A DNA stretch of 64,000 nucleotides from Kurthia populi (lineage in GTDB: Bacteria > Bacillota > Bacilli > Bacillales_A > Planococcaceae), in contig NZ_JBHUOR010000040.1 in the NCBI RefSeq assembly GCF_042686175.1, forward strand, positions 86,614 to 150,613, read 5' to 3'. Position numbers and translations under genes: made by a program. This document shows positions 26,879 to 35,927 of the stretch, in pieces. The notes below the pieces were generated by a model. The model did not search any database and had not been told where the DNA came from. It saw only the letters and a list, made by a program, of their open reading frames with translations. Position 1 is the stretch's first letter. The number at the start of each line of letters is the position of its first letter.

Positions 26879-27548
26879 CTCAGAAAAAATCATCGATAAC
26901 CTCAGAAAGCAGCTTTTCGATACGACATATTTTTCGATAAGTGACAACTGTAAGTATATAGGCATAGTGTCGTCGTATTCATTTGCTCTTTATCAGCATT
27001 ATCACAAATCATTATGATTTTTTTGGCGATTTGTAGTAAAAAGTCGTACACTATCCGAATTAAAAACACCCGTTAGAGCTACTCTAGCGGGTGTTTTTTG
27101 GCCGTTTATCGGCTTATAAGGGTTTTTTTAGCACAGAGAAATCATCCGGATCATGAAAATTTGTCAACCGTCGATTTTTTTGAATAAATGTCATTTTACT
27201 TCTGCTATAGCGGCTTTTTGTATGTCCGAAAAGGTCTTTTTTTGGTAGGAATTGTCCTTTAGGGAATCATTTTTGCCCTAAAATCGTTCTTTTTGGGAAT
27301 TAAAAATAGTATTTATTTTTGATGACGTCGCGAAATAAAAGTTTAGTTGACAGATTTTGCACGATAAGTAGGATTTCGATAAAAAAACGTGCGCTAATGG
27401 TCCTGTTTTGACACATATTTTAAACTATGTCGTATCTAAAACACGCTTTCTGCACGTATGAGTGATTTCTGAAAAATCATTTCTCAAAAGCTACATTGAA
27501 CATTCAAATCGATTATAATGAAACAAAGAATGGATAAAGGAAGTACAT
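26879..27548. other. 670-bp intergenic stretch with no recognisable gene
   Basis: No coding frame with a ribosome site is visible. It contains a strong terminator at 27063-27099. A 10-bp inverted repeat (ATACGACATA 26920-26929, TATGTCGTAT 27426-27435) brackets much of the stretch, and CGATAAGT-like words recur. Several TTGACA-like hexamers near 27349-27410 could drive the downstream TetR gene. I see no riboswitch or known RNA. Confidence 0.6.
27063..27099. terminator. bidirectional-looking terminator in the intergenic stretch
   Basis: A 14-bp stem with one G-U pair (AACACCCGTTAGAG with CTCTAGCGGGTGTT) and 3-nt loop is flanked by A and T runs. It lies 185 bp past the nearest gene, which suggests a short untranslated transcript or a lost gene before it. 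Confidence 0.8.
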
Positions 27549-28394
27549 ATGATGAATGAAAAACAATTTGCGATGCAAAAGGCGGCGCATCGTTTATTTA
27601 AAGAAAAAAGCTACGTAGAAACATCAATTGCGGATATTGTGAAGGAGAGTAATGTGTCGCGGGGCACATTTTACAATTATTTTGCATCGAAGGCGGCATT
27701 GCTCGTTGAGATTACGCGTTCTTTTCAGGAACATTTAAAAGAGGAGCGCACTTTACTAACAGTGCAGCATCGTGGAACGGATGAGGAATTACTGCGAGAG
27801 ATCATTTATTTATGTCGTGAGAAGGAACAAAACTCACGCATTAATCAAATCGTCGCGGAGGCAGCTGGGGAGAAAGATATTGACTTGGTGCGCTATGCAG
27901 AAGATTTGCGTATCAATCGTATGCAGTGGCTTCATGTGTATGTAAAGCGGGCTTTTGGTAGCACGTATCCGAACGCGACACTTGCAGCTACACAGTTTGT
28001 CGAATCAACTTTAAATTATCATATTAGTTTTAATCGTATCGTCAATAAACCACGTACCTTACGAGAAATTGTTGATTATTGTGTGGATTTAATGATTTTT
28101 GCGTTGCCAAAACTAGAAGAAAAGCCACTTTTTTCTACAGATGATTTTTTATTTGATGACCAAATGACATGTAAGGAACGCTTTACAGAAGCGGCGGATC
28201 AGTTAATTCAATGGCTCCTAACGCATGAGGTTGATAATGCAGTGCTGCTTAAAGAATATATTGAGCTTCTCCTTAGCCACCGCGAATTACCACTTACAAA
28301 TCCAGCGCTAACAGCACATATAAAAAAACAGCTAGTCGAGGCGTTAAATCCAGACTACCCAGCAATTCATAATTTTGTAAAACTCATTGGTTAA
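27549..28394 (+). CDS. TetR/AcrR family transcriptional regulator
   Basis: This 281-residue protein begins with a TetR DNA-binding domain (residues 8-55: AAHRLFKEKSYVETSIADIV then SNVSRGTFYNYFASKAALLV). The C-terminal part is longer than in usual TetR proteins (about 190-220 residues), with a helical extension after about 200. It ends in an intrinsic terminator that overlaps the stop codon. No partner gene is divergent; the MarR-MMPL pair downstream could be a target but has its own operator. Confidence 0.88.
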   Translation: MMNEKQFAMQKAAHRLFKEKSYVETSIADIVKESNVSRGTFYNYFASKAALLVEITRSFQEHLKEERTLLTVQHRGTDEELLREIIYLCREKEQNSRINQIVAEAAGEKDIDLVRYAEDLRINRMQWLHVYVKRAFGSTYPNATLAATQFVESTLNYHISFNRIVNKPRTLREIVDYCVDLMIFALPKLEEKPLFSTDDFLFDDQMTCKERFTEAADQLIQWLLTHEVDNAVLLKEYIELLLSHRELPLTNPALTAHIKKQLVEALNPDYPAIHNFVKLIG

Positions 28395-28412
28395 GGACAA
28401 TGAGTTTTTTTG
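28382..28412 (+). terminator. terminator overlapping the TetR stop codon
   Basis: Stem ACTCATTG with CAATGAGT, followed by a T8 run broken only once. Confidence 0.8.
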
Positions 28413-28474
28413 TTGACATTCAATAGTTCATAGGGGTAAACTATCAACATTAAAACAGTTCATGCATATGAACT
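28413..28474 (+). promoter_or_regulatory. promoter and palindromic operator of the MarR-MMPL operon
   Basis: TTGACA at 28413-28418 and TAAACT at 28437-28442 have an 18-bp spacer. A perfect 7-4-7 palindrome AGTTCAT-GCAT-ATGAACT lies at 28457-28474, and a half-site ATAGTTCATA sits inside the spacer, as expected for autorepression by the MarR protein encoded next. Confidence 0.7.
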
Positions 28475-28492
28475 ATATAAGGAGGGCTAAAG

Positions 28493-28945
28493 ATGGAGCG
28501 TATTGCACATGCTATTTCACTGCTTGAGCGTGTGATGATTTCAGGAAATGAACTCGTGACGAAGCAATTGAACGAAGAAAACTTCAAAGGATTATCATCA
28601 GAACAGTACGAGGTTTTGAATTATTTGAAAATCCAAGGCGATAAATATCCGAGTGAGATTGCGAAATTTCAAGGAGTCCAAAAAAGTGCGGTGTCGAATC
28701 GACTGAGTAAACTGCTCACGCAGGGGTATATAGAATATGTATCATCTCCAACAGGGGATAAGCGCTATAAGCATGTTCATCTGACAGATGCAGGAATCGC
28801 ATTATTGACGCAAATTAACGAAAAATATTGTGCGTTAATTCAAGAATGGTTTGAGGACTTTGAAGAGGATGAGCAGTTGGAGAATTTTATTAGCACATTA
28901 ACAATGATTCAGCAACGTATTGATGAGAAAGGGGCGAAAGCATGA
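28493..28945 (+). CDS. MarR family transcriptional regulator
   Basis: This 150-residue MarR protein has a winged helix at about 40-110 (LSSEQYEVLNYLKIQGDKYP, VQKSAVSNRLSKLLTQGYIE, with the wing SSPTGDKRYKHVHLTDAG). It lies between a palindromic operator and the MMPL transporter gene, which overlaps its stop by 4 nt. The simplest reading is that it represses its own operon and releases on binding a toxic compound exported by the transporter. Confidence 0.9.
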   Translation: MERIAHAISLLERVMISGNELVTKQLNEENFKGLSSEQYEVLNYLKIQGDKYPSEIAKFQGVQKSAVSNRLSKLLTQGYIEYVSSPTGDKRYKHVHLTDAGIALLTQINEKYCALIQEWFEDFEEDEQLENFISTLTMIQQRIDEKGAKA

Positions 28946-31398
28946 AGAACTTAAAAAATATGCGGACCGTAGCGCTTATTTTTTGGATTATCGCAGTAGT
29001 AGTAGCAGTTGTTGCATTACCAGATTTACAAAAGCTTGGACAGGAAAAAGGCCAAGTTGCATTACCGGCTGATTTTGAAAGTGAAAAAGCAGCAGCCATT
29101 TTAAATGATATGAATAACAACGGCAAGTCCACGTATGATTTTGCGATTGTCTTCAATGATGAAAAGGGAATCTCAAAGGCAGATAAGAAGAAAATGAATG
29201 AGGTTCTACAATATTTTGAGGATAATAAAAAGAAATATGGTATTACGGATACGCTGTTTTATAACGATAGTAAGCAAACAGAGGAACAGCTTGTTAGTAA
29301 GGATAAGACGACAATTATTAATCAGCTGTCAATTAAAAAAGAGTTAGAAAGTGCTACGGAGGTAGCTGATAAATTAAATGCGAAGCTAAAGGATTTACCG
29401 ATGAAGACATACATTACAGGTAGTGATGTTGTCATGGATGACTTTGCGCAAACATCTCAAGAAGGGGTACAAAAAACGGAGATTGTGGCGATTATTTTCA
29501 TTATCATTATTTTGATTATCGTTTTCCGCTCACCTGTTGTACCGTTTGTGTCTCTGTTATCTGTAGGGGTTTCTTATATTGTGTCACTTAGCATTATTGC
29601 ACAGCTTGTTGACGCATATAACTTCCCCTTCTCAAACTTTACACAAGTCTTTCTTGTCGTTATCCTGTTCGGGATAGGAACCGATTATAATATTTTATTA
29701 TTCACGCGGTTCCGCGAAGAGCTTGTGGCGAAGGGGCATGTGCTACATGCTATTAAAGAAACGTATCGCACAGCAGGGCGCACCGTACTTTATAGCGGCA
29801 TTGCCGTATTATTCGGCTTAGTGGCGTTATTCTTTGCGGAATTTAGCTTCTACCGTGCAACGGGGGGTGTTGCAATTGGCGTGCTTGTGCTCTTATTGGT
29901 GCTGTTTACATTAAATCCATTCTTCATGGGGCTACTTGGTATGAAACTTTTCTGGCCAGTGAAAAATGTGAAGTCTCATGCAGATAATAAGCTGTGGGGC
30001 TTCCTTGCATCCCAATCATTTGCGCGCCCATTTGTGGCATTAGCCATTGTAGCCATTATTGCGGTGCCATCGATTTTAATGTATTCAGGAAAGCTGAACT
30101 TTAATGATTTAACGGAAATTAGTGATAAGTATGAATCGAAGCAGGCGATTAACCTCATCTCAGATAAATTCCCTGCTGGGATGAGTTCACCAACGACATT
30201 AGTCATTAAAAGTGATGAAAAATTAACGTCAGCAGAGGCGCTACAAGAAATTGATCGCCTGACTGCGCGATTAAAAGAAGTAGATGGTGTTGATAAAGTA
30301 TATAGTGTCACACGTCCAGAAGCGAAAAAAATCAAGGAGCTGTATTTAGGTGATCAGCTTGATACGGTGACAGATAGCTTAGATGAAATGGAAAAAGGTA
30401 CGAATAAAGTTCGGATAGGTTTAGAGGATGCGGCAAGCCAATCGGCGGCTGCTACCGAGCAAACCGCAGCAATGCTTCCTCCACAAGCTGCTCAGCAAAT
30501 GGCTACTCAGGCAGAAGCGCAGGCACAAGGCTTAAAGCAAGCAACAGGTGGCTTAAAGCAAGTGGAAGATGGCCTAAAGCAAACGCAGGATTATACGAGT
30601 GAAGCGGCAAAAGGCAATGCGAATGTCTTAAATGTGCCAGATGATGTGCTGACAGGTAAGGACTTTAAACAAAGCTTAGATACGTATATGAATGATGACC
30701 AAAATACGACAACGATGCGGATTATTTTAAAGGAAAATCCATATACCGCAGAAGCAATGGATGTAATGAAGGAAACGCAAAGTGTCGTGCATTCATTCGT
30801 TGAAGGCTCCTCTACATTACATGATACAGACGCTTATCTAGGTGGTAAAACGATGTCAAACGTCGATTTACAACAAATGTCGGATAGTGATTTTAAACGC
30901 AGCATTATCATTATCTTAATCGGTATTTCACTGATGTTACTGTTCATTACGCGTTCACTTGCACAGACGGCTACGATTTTAGTCGCACTTGTTGTCGCAA
31001 GCTTCGCAAGTCTAGGTATTACCGAATGGATTGCTGCAACCTTCTTAGGACAGGAAACACTGAGCTGGAACGTACCATTCTTCACGTATATTATGCTCAT
31101 CACACTCGGCGTCGATTATTCCATCTTCCTAATGATGCGCTATCGTGAAGGTGAGAATTTAGGACTTGAAATGATTGTAGAAGCTTGTAAGAAAATGGGG
31201 GGCGTCATTTTATCAGCCGCTGTTATTTTAGGTGGTACATTCGCCGCACTCATTCCATCAGGTATTAATACATTAATTCAAGTGGCCGTAGCCGTTATGA
31301 TCGGGCTTGTGTTCCTAGCCGTGCTACTCATGCCGGTGTTTATCCCAAGTACCTTTGGCTTATCGAAGAAAATGAATGAACCGAAGAAAAAAGCATAA
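28942..31398 (+). CDS. MMPL/RND family transporter (YdfJ-like)
   Basis: This 818-residue membrane protein has two repeats, each with one N-terminal helix, a large extracellular loop and a five-helix block. The RND proton-relay Asp residues are visible in the GIGTDYNILLFTRFREEL and TLGVDYSIFLMMRYREGE motifs. MMPL proteins export lipids, surfactants or drugs using the proton gradient. The second extracellular loop contains an Ala/Gln-rich, coiled-coil-like stretch (residues about 490-560). It is coupled to the MarR gene by an ATGA overlap and followed by a terminator. Confidence 0.92.
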   Translation: MKNLKNMRTVALIFWIIAVVVAVVALPDLQKLGQEKGQVALPADFESEKAAAILNDMNNNGKSTYDFAIVFNDEKGISKADKKKMNEVLQYFEDNKKKYGITDTLFYNDSKQTEEQLVSKDKTTIINQLSIKKELESATEVADKLNAKLKDLPMKTYITGSDVVMDDFAQTSQEGVQKTEIVAIIFIIIILIIVFRSPVVPFVSLLSVGVSYIVSLSIIAQLVDAYNFPFSNFTQVFLVVILFGIGTDYNILLFTRFREELVAKGHVLHAIKETYRTAGRTVLYSGIAVLFGLVALFFAEFSFYRATGGVAIGVLVLLLVLFTLNPFFMGLLGMKLFWPVKNVKSHADNKLWGFLASQSFARPFVALAIVAIIAVPSILMYSGKLNFNDLTEISDKYESKQAINLISDKFPAGMSSPTTLVIKSDEKLTSAEALQEIDRLTARLKEVDGVDKVYSVTRPEAKKIKELYLGDQLDTVTDSLDEMEKGTNKVRIGLEDAASQSAAATEQTAAMLPPQAAQQMATQAEAQAQGLKQATGGLKQVEDGLKQTQDYTSEAAKGNANVLNVPDDVLTGKDFKQSLDTYMNDDQNTTTMRIILKENPYTAEAMDVMKETQSVVHSFVEGSSTLHDTDAYLGGKTMSNVDLQQMSDSDFKRSIIIILIGISLMLLFITRSLAQTATILVALVVASFASLGITEWIAATFLGQETLSWNVPFFTYIMLITLGVDYSIFLMMRYREGENLGLEMIVEACKKMGGVILSAAVILGGTFAALIPSGINTLIQVAVAVMIGLVFLAVLLMPVFIPSTFGLSKKMNEPKKKA

Positions 31399-31402
31399 TG
31401 AA

Positions 31403-31435
31403 AAAAGAGCTTAGCAAATGCTAGGCTCTTTTTTT
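31403..31435 (+). terminator. terminator after MMPL gene
   Basis: Stem AAGAGCTTAGC with GCTAGGCTCTT (one mismatch) and a T7 tail. Confidence 0.85.
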
Positions 31436-31456
31436 GAGCAATACTATGTGCAAATG

Positions 31457-32383
31457 TCATTTTTGCTCGTCATAATGATCGAAATAGTTCCCTTTATCGA
31501 TGATTTCCTGTGTGCTTAAGCTTGTCCATTTCTCGATGGAAGTACTCGGAGCGTTTGCTAAATACGATTCAATCATTTTATACCCTTCGCTATAGCCATA
31601 AAGAAACGGTAACTCATTGCCACCTCGTAGAATTTCGAGTGAACGAGTTGAATTGATTGTGTCCAAATCCTTTTCAATTTCAGCCCAAAAATTCTTATCG
31701 TATGTAGGGTCTACAGGGGTAGATTCTAATGTAGGATAGACCATTTTTTCAAACATTACTGCTTTTCCTTCAAAAATCAAATTGTCTAAAACCGTATTTG
31801 TATCATAATGAAGTCCTTTTTCCGCATACATACTATGATGATATTCATGCGCTATCGTCGTTTTTAAAAAATCCGCATCAATTAATAAATCATTATAAGG
31901 GATGATGATTTTTCCAGCGCCAACCGTGTAGGGAGATGCATTAATATCAATACTAGGGAAGATACACACGGTTACACCTTTTTTAGTCGGTAATAAGGCT
32001 GCAGACTTTTCTAATGCCTCTTGGATTTCCTCGTTTAGCTGTGTTTGATTGGTTGCAAGAAAATCATTGATTATCTTTAGTTCCGTTAACCTTGTAGGTG
32101 CGTCATAGAGTGTAGCATCTGCCATATAAATGTATTCACCTTTTTTAAAGCACTCGTCATAAATTGGTTGAATAACCGTTTCTTGATACAAGTCTGATGA
32201 TGCTTCACTTGGATTTTTTTGCGCCTGTTCGATGTAGTTTTTAAATAATGCGGCCGTGTGAATGATTTGGAAATTTTGCTTATCTTGTTCAAAGGAATAA
32301 ATGTCCTCTGTAGGTGCAGCCTGCTGACAGGAGCTCAGCAAAGCCAGTACACAAATTACTAGAAAAAGAATGCCTGATTTCAA
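31457..32383 (-). CDS. DUF2268-type zinc peptidase-like lipoprotein
   Basis: This 308-residue lipoprotein has an N-terminal signal ending in lipobox LLSSC at about residue 19. The C-terminal half carries the gluzincin motif HEYHH in TTIAHEYHHSMYAEKG, with a later Glu (NLIFEGKAVMFEK) suited to be the third zinc ligand. This is the DUF2268 layout of predicted Zn-dependent proteases. It is exported and membrane-anchored. A promoter-sized gap precedes it, and it converges on the MMPL gene. Confidence 0.85.
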   Translation of the reverse strand: MKSGILFLVICVLALLSSCQQAAPTEDIYSFEQDKQNFQIIHTAALFKNYIEQAQKNPSEASSDLYQETVIQPIYDECFKKGEYIYMADATLYDAPTRLTELKIINDFLATNQTQLNEEIQEALEKSAALLPTKKGVTVCIFPSIDINASPYTVGAGKIIIPYNDLLIDADFLKTTIAHEYHHSMYAEKGLHYDTNTVLDNLIFEGKAVMFEKMVYPTLESTPVDPTYDKNFWAEIEKDLDTINSTRSLEILRGGNELPFLYGYSEGYKMIESYLANAPSTSIEKWTSLSTQEIIDKGNYFDHYDEQK

Positions 32384-32513
32384 CTGCTTTCCACCTTTGC
32401 TGTGAATAGTCTTTTATTTAATTGTAACAAATTATGGAAAAAATATGTGCTGTTTCTTTTATTTTTATCCGGTAAAATTGGCGATAAATCAGCTGTTAAA
32501 CGATTGCGAGGTC

Positions 32514-32552
32514 TTAAAAAAAGCGTTATGACAAGTACTTCATTGTCATAAC
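32514..32552 (-). terminator. terminator downstream of the SDR relic
   Basis: On the minus strand, stem GTTATGACAA with TTGTCATAAC and an 8-nt loop is followed by a GC dinucleotide and T7. Confidence 0.75.
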
Positions 32553-32597
32553 ACTTGTATATTTGTAAAAACGAATACTTATTTACATGAAAACAAA

Positions 32598-32830
32598 TTA
32601 TCGCTTTACTTTTTCTAAATTCGCAACGGTTCCACCGTCAACACGTAAGTCAATTCCTGAAATATAGGATGCATCATCGCTTAATAGGAATGCAACAGCT
32701 GTGGCGATTTCACTTGCTTCACCTTCACGTTGTAGCAGTGTTAGCTCAAGCATCGTTTGCATTTCTTTTTGCTGTGACGCTTCCTGGCGACCCATTGGTG
32801 TATTGATTGTGCGTGGAGACCTACGAATTT
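32598..32830 (-). pseudogene. SDR-family oxidoreductase, C-terminal relic
   Basis: Only the last 75 or so codons of a short-chain dehydrogenase remain: SPRTINTPMG, the typical post-catalytic turn, then LLQREGEASEIATAVAFLLS, DDASYISGIDLRVDGGT at the very end. The Rossmann nucleotide-binding half and the YxxxK site are missing. Upstream in frame the sequence turns into unrelated residues near 32825-32835. Its own terminator survives downstream. It is non-functional by inspection. Confidence 0.8.
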
Positions 32831-32847
32831 CTGCAAATTGTGGGTAA

Positions 32848-32901
32848 GTTAATGAAAACTGGGCCGAGCGTGTGGATGCACGAATTGAGGGGATGGAATG
32901 A
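32848..32901 (+). pseudogene. 3' relic of a lost rightward gene
   Basis: An 18-codon open tail reading VNENWAERVDARIEGME-stop is followed immediately by a strong terminator (32902-32936). The composition and the attached terminator suggest the last codons of a deleted gene. It starts within about 20 bp of the SDR breakpoint, so one rearrangement probably removed the 5' halves of both genes. Confidence 0.45.
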
Positions 32902-32936
32902 GAGGAAATTGCGCAAAAGCGTAATTTCCTCTTTTT
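32902..32936 (+). terminator. orphan terminator upstream of LD-carboxypeptidase
   Basis: A 13-bp stem (GAGGAAATTGCGC with GCGTAATTTCCTC, one G-U) and T6 tail. It now stands 33 bp before the LD-carboxypeptidase ATG, with no intact gene in front of it. Confidence 0.8.
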
Positions 32937-32968
32937 TGTGTACACTAGCTACAAAGGATGTGAGGCAT

Positions 32969-33967
32969 ATGTTAAATCGTTTGAAAAAAGGGGATAAAAT
33001 TGGTATCTTTTCACCGTCCTCCCCAGCATCAGTTACCGCAAAAAAACGCTATGACCGCGCGAAGGCCTATTTAGAGAACAAAGGTTTTATCATTGTCGAG
33101 GGTGAGTTGACCGGGAAAAGTGAGATTTACCGTGCAGGAACACCTAAGGAACGTGCAGCAGAATTGAATGCGCTTCTTCGCGACCCGTCGATTAAAATGA
33201 TTATGTCGATGATTGGAGGCACGAACTCGAACAGTATGCTGCCCTATCTTGATTATGCACAATTTGCGCGCACACCAAAGCTCGTCGTCGGCTACTCTGA
33301 TACTACGGCGATTTTACTCGCGCTATATGCTAAAACGGGAATTTCGACCTTTTATGGCCCGGCGCTTGTGCCATCTTTTGGTGAATTTCCGCCACTTGTC
33401 GATGACACCTATACGTATTTTGAACAGTATTTTTGCGATGCACAGGTCCCCTATACACCGAACATGCCTGCTATGTGGTCGGATGAAGCGGTCAATTGGC
33501 TTGACTACGAACGCCCGAAAAAGCTATTTAAAAATGAATGGCATAGCATAGGCACAGGCAGAGTCGAAGGGCGTCTAATCGGAGGCAATAACAATGCGAT
33601 GTATGGCTTTATTGGGACCCCTTATTTCCCGGAAATCCGTACCGGTGATATTTTATTGATCGAGGATACGATGAAATCACCAGACGTCGTTGAGAAAAAT
33701 ATGGCGATGCTCAAGCTCCATGGTGTCTTTCATAAAGTGAGTGCCATCTTACTTGGGAAGCATGAGGGTTATGATGATCATGGCACAGGAAAACAGCCAC
33801 TAGACATTCTCCTAGAACAGCTAGACGGCGCAGCTATACCGATTTTATCAGGTATTGATTGCTGTCATACTCATCCCATGCTGCCACTCGCCATCGGGAA
33901 AAAGATTCGAGTAGACTTTGAACATAAAACAATTACAAGCATTGAAGATTGGTTTGTTAATAAGTAA
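32969..33967 (+). CDS. S66 family LD-carboxypeptidase (MccF-like)
   Basis: This protein of about 332 residues belongs to serine peptidase family S66, which removes the terminal D-amino acid of murein tetrapeptides or, in MccF, cleaves microcin C-type aminoacyl nucleotides. The nucleophile Ser87 lies in GGTNSNSML, the MccF-style form. The Glu is in LLIEDT, and the His is in CCHTHPMLPL near the C-terminus. The ATG at 32969 has AAGGATGTGAGG upstream; a longer frame from 32807 would run through the orphan terminator and is rejected. Confidence 0.9.
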   Translation: MLNRLKKGDKIGIFSPSSPASVTAKKRYDRAKAYLENKGFIIVEGELTGKSEIYRAGTPKERAAELNALLRDPSIKMIMSMIGGTNSNSMLPYLDYAQFARTPKLVVGYSDTTAILLALYAKTGISTFYGPALVPSFGEFPPLVDDTYTYFEQYFCDAQVPYTPNMPAMWSDEAVNWLDYERPKKLFKNEWHSIGTGRVEGRLIGGNNNAMYGFIGTPYFPEIRTGDILLIEDTMKSPDVVEKNMAMLKLHGVFHKVSAILLGKHEGYDDHGTGKQPLDILLEQLDGAAIPILSGIDCCHTHPMLPLAIGKKIRVDFEHKTITSIEDWFVNK

Positions 33968-33994
33968 AAAAATATACATGTTTACAAAAAATAA

Positions 33995-34024
33995 AAGGAA
34001 TCGCAGCTATTGCGATTCCTTGTT
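33995..34024. terminator. bidirectional terminator
   Basis: Stem AAGGAATCGCA with TGCGATTCCTT and a short loop, between the converging LD-carboxypeptidase and the secreted-protein gene. An A-rich run on the left serves as the T tail of the minus strand. Confidence 0.8.
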
Positions 34025-34027
34025 TAT

Positions 34028-34585
34028 TTAGCGTTTTTTAGCACTTGTTACTTTATAATACGTCACTTGCTTACCTTTTTTCTTAATCGTGATTAAAACA
34101 ATCCCATGATTTTTCGCAATAAACGTATAGCCACCATCTTGGTTTTTAATGCGGATCACATTTTTATATGTTTTGTTGCCAACCTTTTTCGTCGTATTTA
34201 CTGATTTCACTTCGTAACGATAGCTGTAGGCATTGCCCTCTAAATCATATTCTTTCAGCTTATACGTTTTTCCGCTTGTCATTGGAAATTTATATGCGGG
34301 CGTTAAATAGACATCTGAATACGCTACACCGAGCGAAAGATATTTATCATTATAGAGATGGGTGTAGCCACGATAATTTGTTGTTGTACATTGACGCAGG
34401 GAAGCAGGGCCACTACATTTGAGATTTGACAATCGTTTTGGTGTACCTTCTAAATCGTACGTACTGTAGCTATAACCTTTACTTGGCACATAATTGGAAC
34501 CAGCAGAAACGGTTGCCGCGGAACTTGTCATCGGTGCGATGGCTAAGGACAGAGTAGTGACGGCAGTGATGAACCATTTTTTCAT
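34028..34585 (-). CDS. secreted protein of unknown function
   Basis: This 185-residue protein has a clear signal peptide (MKKWFITAVTTLSLAIAPMT, cleavage likely after SSAATVSA). The mature part is Tyr/Lys/Thr-rich and beta-strand-like. It has two loosely repeated phrases, STYDLEGTPKRLSN and KEYDLEGNAYSYRY, and a Cys pair (LKCSGPASLRQCTT). I recognise no family. It is monocistronic, with a clean ribosome site and a terminator. Confidence 0.75.
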   Translation of the reverse strand: MKKWFITAVTTLSLAIAPMTSSAATVSAGSNYVPSKGYSYSTYDLEGTPKRLSNLKCSGPASLRQCTTTNYRGYTHLYNDKYLSLGVAYSDVYLTPAYKFPMTSGKTYKLKEYDLEGNAYSYRYEVKSVNTTKKVGNKTYKNVIRIKNQDGGYTFIAKNHGIVLITIKKKGKQVTYYKVTSAKKR

Positions 34586-34680
34586 ACAAACACCCCTTTT
34601 TTGTATTTTATTGACTGTACCACATCTATTTCATGAATGAAATAGGCTATAATTAGGATAATCATAAGGGGGATTTTACG

Positions 34681-35391
34681 ATGCTAAAACCACTGAAGCA
34701 CCAACAATTTAATCACGAACAACAACCAAATAGCGATTACCACGAGCACGAATTAATCGACGTTCAGTTTACGAATACGAATTTAACAGAAAGCTATTTT
34801 AATGATAGTCAGCTTACAGATGTGTCATTTGAGGGCACTGATGTATCCAATACCGATTTTACAGGCGCTACATTCGACCAGGTTTCCTTTAAAGATGCGC
34901 TGTTGACGAATACGAATTTCCATCTTGCGGAGTTTCATCATGTATCATTTGTCGGTGCCACACTCACGAATACAAAATTTAATCAGGCTGTTTTCCGCCA
35001 GTGTACTTTTTTGAATGACCAGGGAGAGAGCGTAGATTTAAGCAGCTGTGATTTTACCGAAGCGGATTTTGCCTTTGAGGATATGAGCCATATACATTTT
35101 GGTCAGGCAAAGCTACAAAATTTAAACGGCGAGGGTACACAATTTACCCATGCGAATTTAGCGGGAGCTAATTTAAAAAATGCAGACCTACTCGGCGCAA
35201 ATCTTGTCGGTGCTGATTTAACAGATGCAGATCTCACTGGCGCCTTCACAAAAAATGCGGTGTTTACTAAAGAAAATGCATCTGAAGCTAAACCTACCAA
35301 ACCCACTCCAAAGAAATCCATAAAAGGCTTTATCTTTACGATGCTATTTATTATTGTAATTGCCCTGTTAATTTGGGAGTTTGTGAAATAG
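34681..35391 (+). CDS. pentapeptide repeat protein with C-terminal membrane anchor
   Basis: This 236-residue protein is built of A(D/N)LXX-type five-residue repeats from about 30 to 190 (TNLTESYFND, ADLLGANLVGADLTDADLTG), which fold as a right-handed quadrilateral beta-helix. A Lys/Pro-rich linker leads to a single C-terminal hydrophobic helix (GFIFTMLFIIVIALLIWEFV), so the helix would be tail-anchored in the membrane with the repeats in the cytoplasm. Cytosolic pentapeptide proteins can shield gyrase; the anchored form has no known role. The Nudix gene follows without a gap. Confidence 0.85.
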   Translation: MLKPLKHQQFNHEQQPNSDYHEHELIDVQFTNTNLTESYFNDSQLTDVSFEGTDVSNTDFTGATFDQVSFKDALLTNTNFHLAEFHHVSFVGATLTNTKFNQAVFRQCTFLNDQGESVDLSSCDFTEADFAFEDMSHIHFGQAKLQNLNGEGTQFTHANLAGANLKNADLLGANLVGADLTDADLTGAFTKNAVFTKENASEAKPTKPTPKKSIKGFIFTMLFIIVIALLIWEFVK

Positions 35392-35853
35392 ATGGGCTAC
35401 ATCAAGGATTTACGTAAAAAAATAGGCACCGCACCCATCATAATGGTCGGTGCCTGTGTGCTGATTTTCAACGAACAACGCCAGCTCCTTCTACAAAAAC
35501 GAATTGATAATCATTGCTGGGGACTTGCAGGAGGCTCGATGGAACTTGGCGAAACCCTCGAACAAGTCGCTACACGCGAAATGCTAGAGGAAACTGGACT
35601 CACACCACATGAACTAAAGCTATTTAACACATTTTCTGGACCCGAACTTTATTATAAATATCCACATGGCGATGAAGTTTACAACGTCGTCACTGCCTTT
35701 GTTTGTACTGACTATCATGGAACCCTCGCATTTGATGAAGTAGAAGCAAGTGCCATTCAATTTTTTGATTTAGATAAGCTGCCAGAGGAAATTAGCCCAC
35801 CAGATCAAGTTGTGTTGGATGCGTATGTGCGGGGAATGAATGGTGGGGATTAA
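35392..35853 (+). CDS. NUDIX hydrolase
   Basis: This 153-residue protein has a perfect Nudix box from Gly48 to Leu70 (G-x5-E54-x7-R62-E63-x2-E66-E67-x-G): GGSMELGETLEQVATREMLE then ETGL. Nudix enzymes cleave nucleoside diphosphate-X compounds using Mg2+. The substrate cannot be assigned. The ATG directly follows the stop of the pentapeptide gene, so the two form an operon. The stop is 55 bp from the left boundary repeat of the integrative element. Confidence 0.9.
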   Translation: MGYIKDLRKKIGTAPIIMVGACVLIFNEQRQLLLQKRIDNHCWGLAGGSMELGETLEQVATREMLEETGLTPHELKLFNTFSGPELYYKYPHGDEVYNVVTAFVCTDYHGTLAFDEVEASAIQFFDLDKLPEEISPPDQVVLDAYVRGMNGGD

Positions 35854-35908
35854 AGCTGGATTGGGTTGGAGAGGTTGTTTGGTAGAGAAGCGGTATTTGG
35901 CGAGGGGA

Positions 35909-35927
35909 TCGACTCCCGCCGTCTCCA
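35909..35927 (+). repeat. attL, 19-bp tmRNA 3'-end repeat
   Basis: TCGACTCCCGCCGTCTCCA is identical to the right-hand copy. The bases just upstream (GAGGGGA) do not complete a tmRNA T-arm stem, unlike at the right copy. Confidence 0.75.

Noticed and set aside
32807..32968. 54-codon N-terminal extension of the LD-carboxypeptidase frame
   Set aside because: It would run through a strong terminator hairpin; the ATG at 32969 has a good ribosome site and gives the family length.
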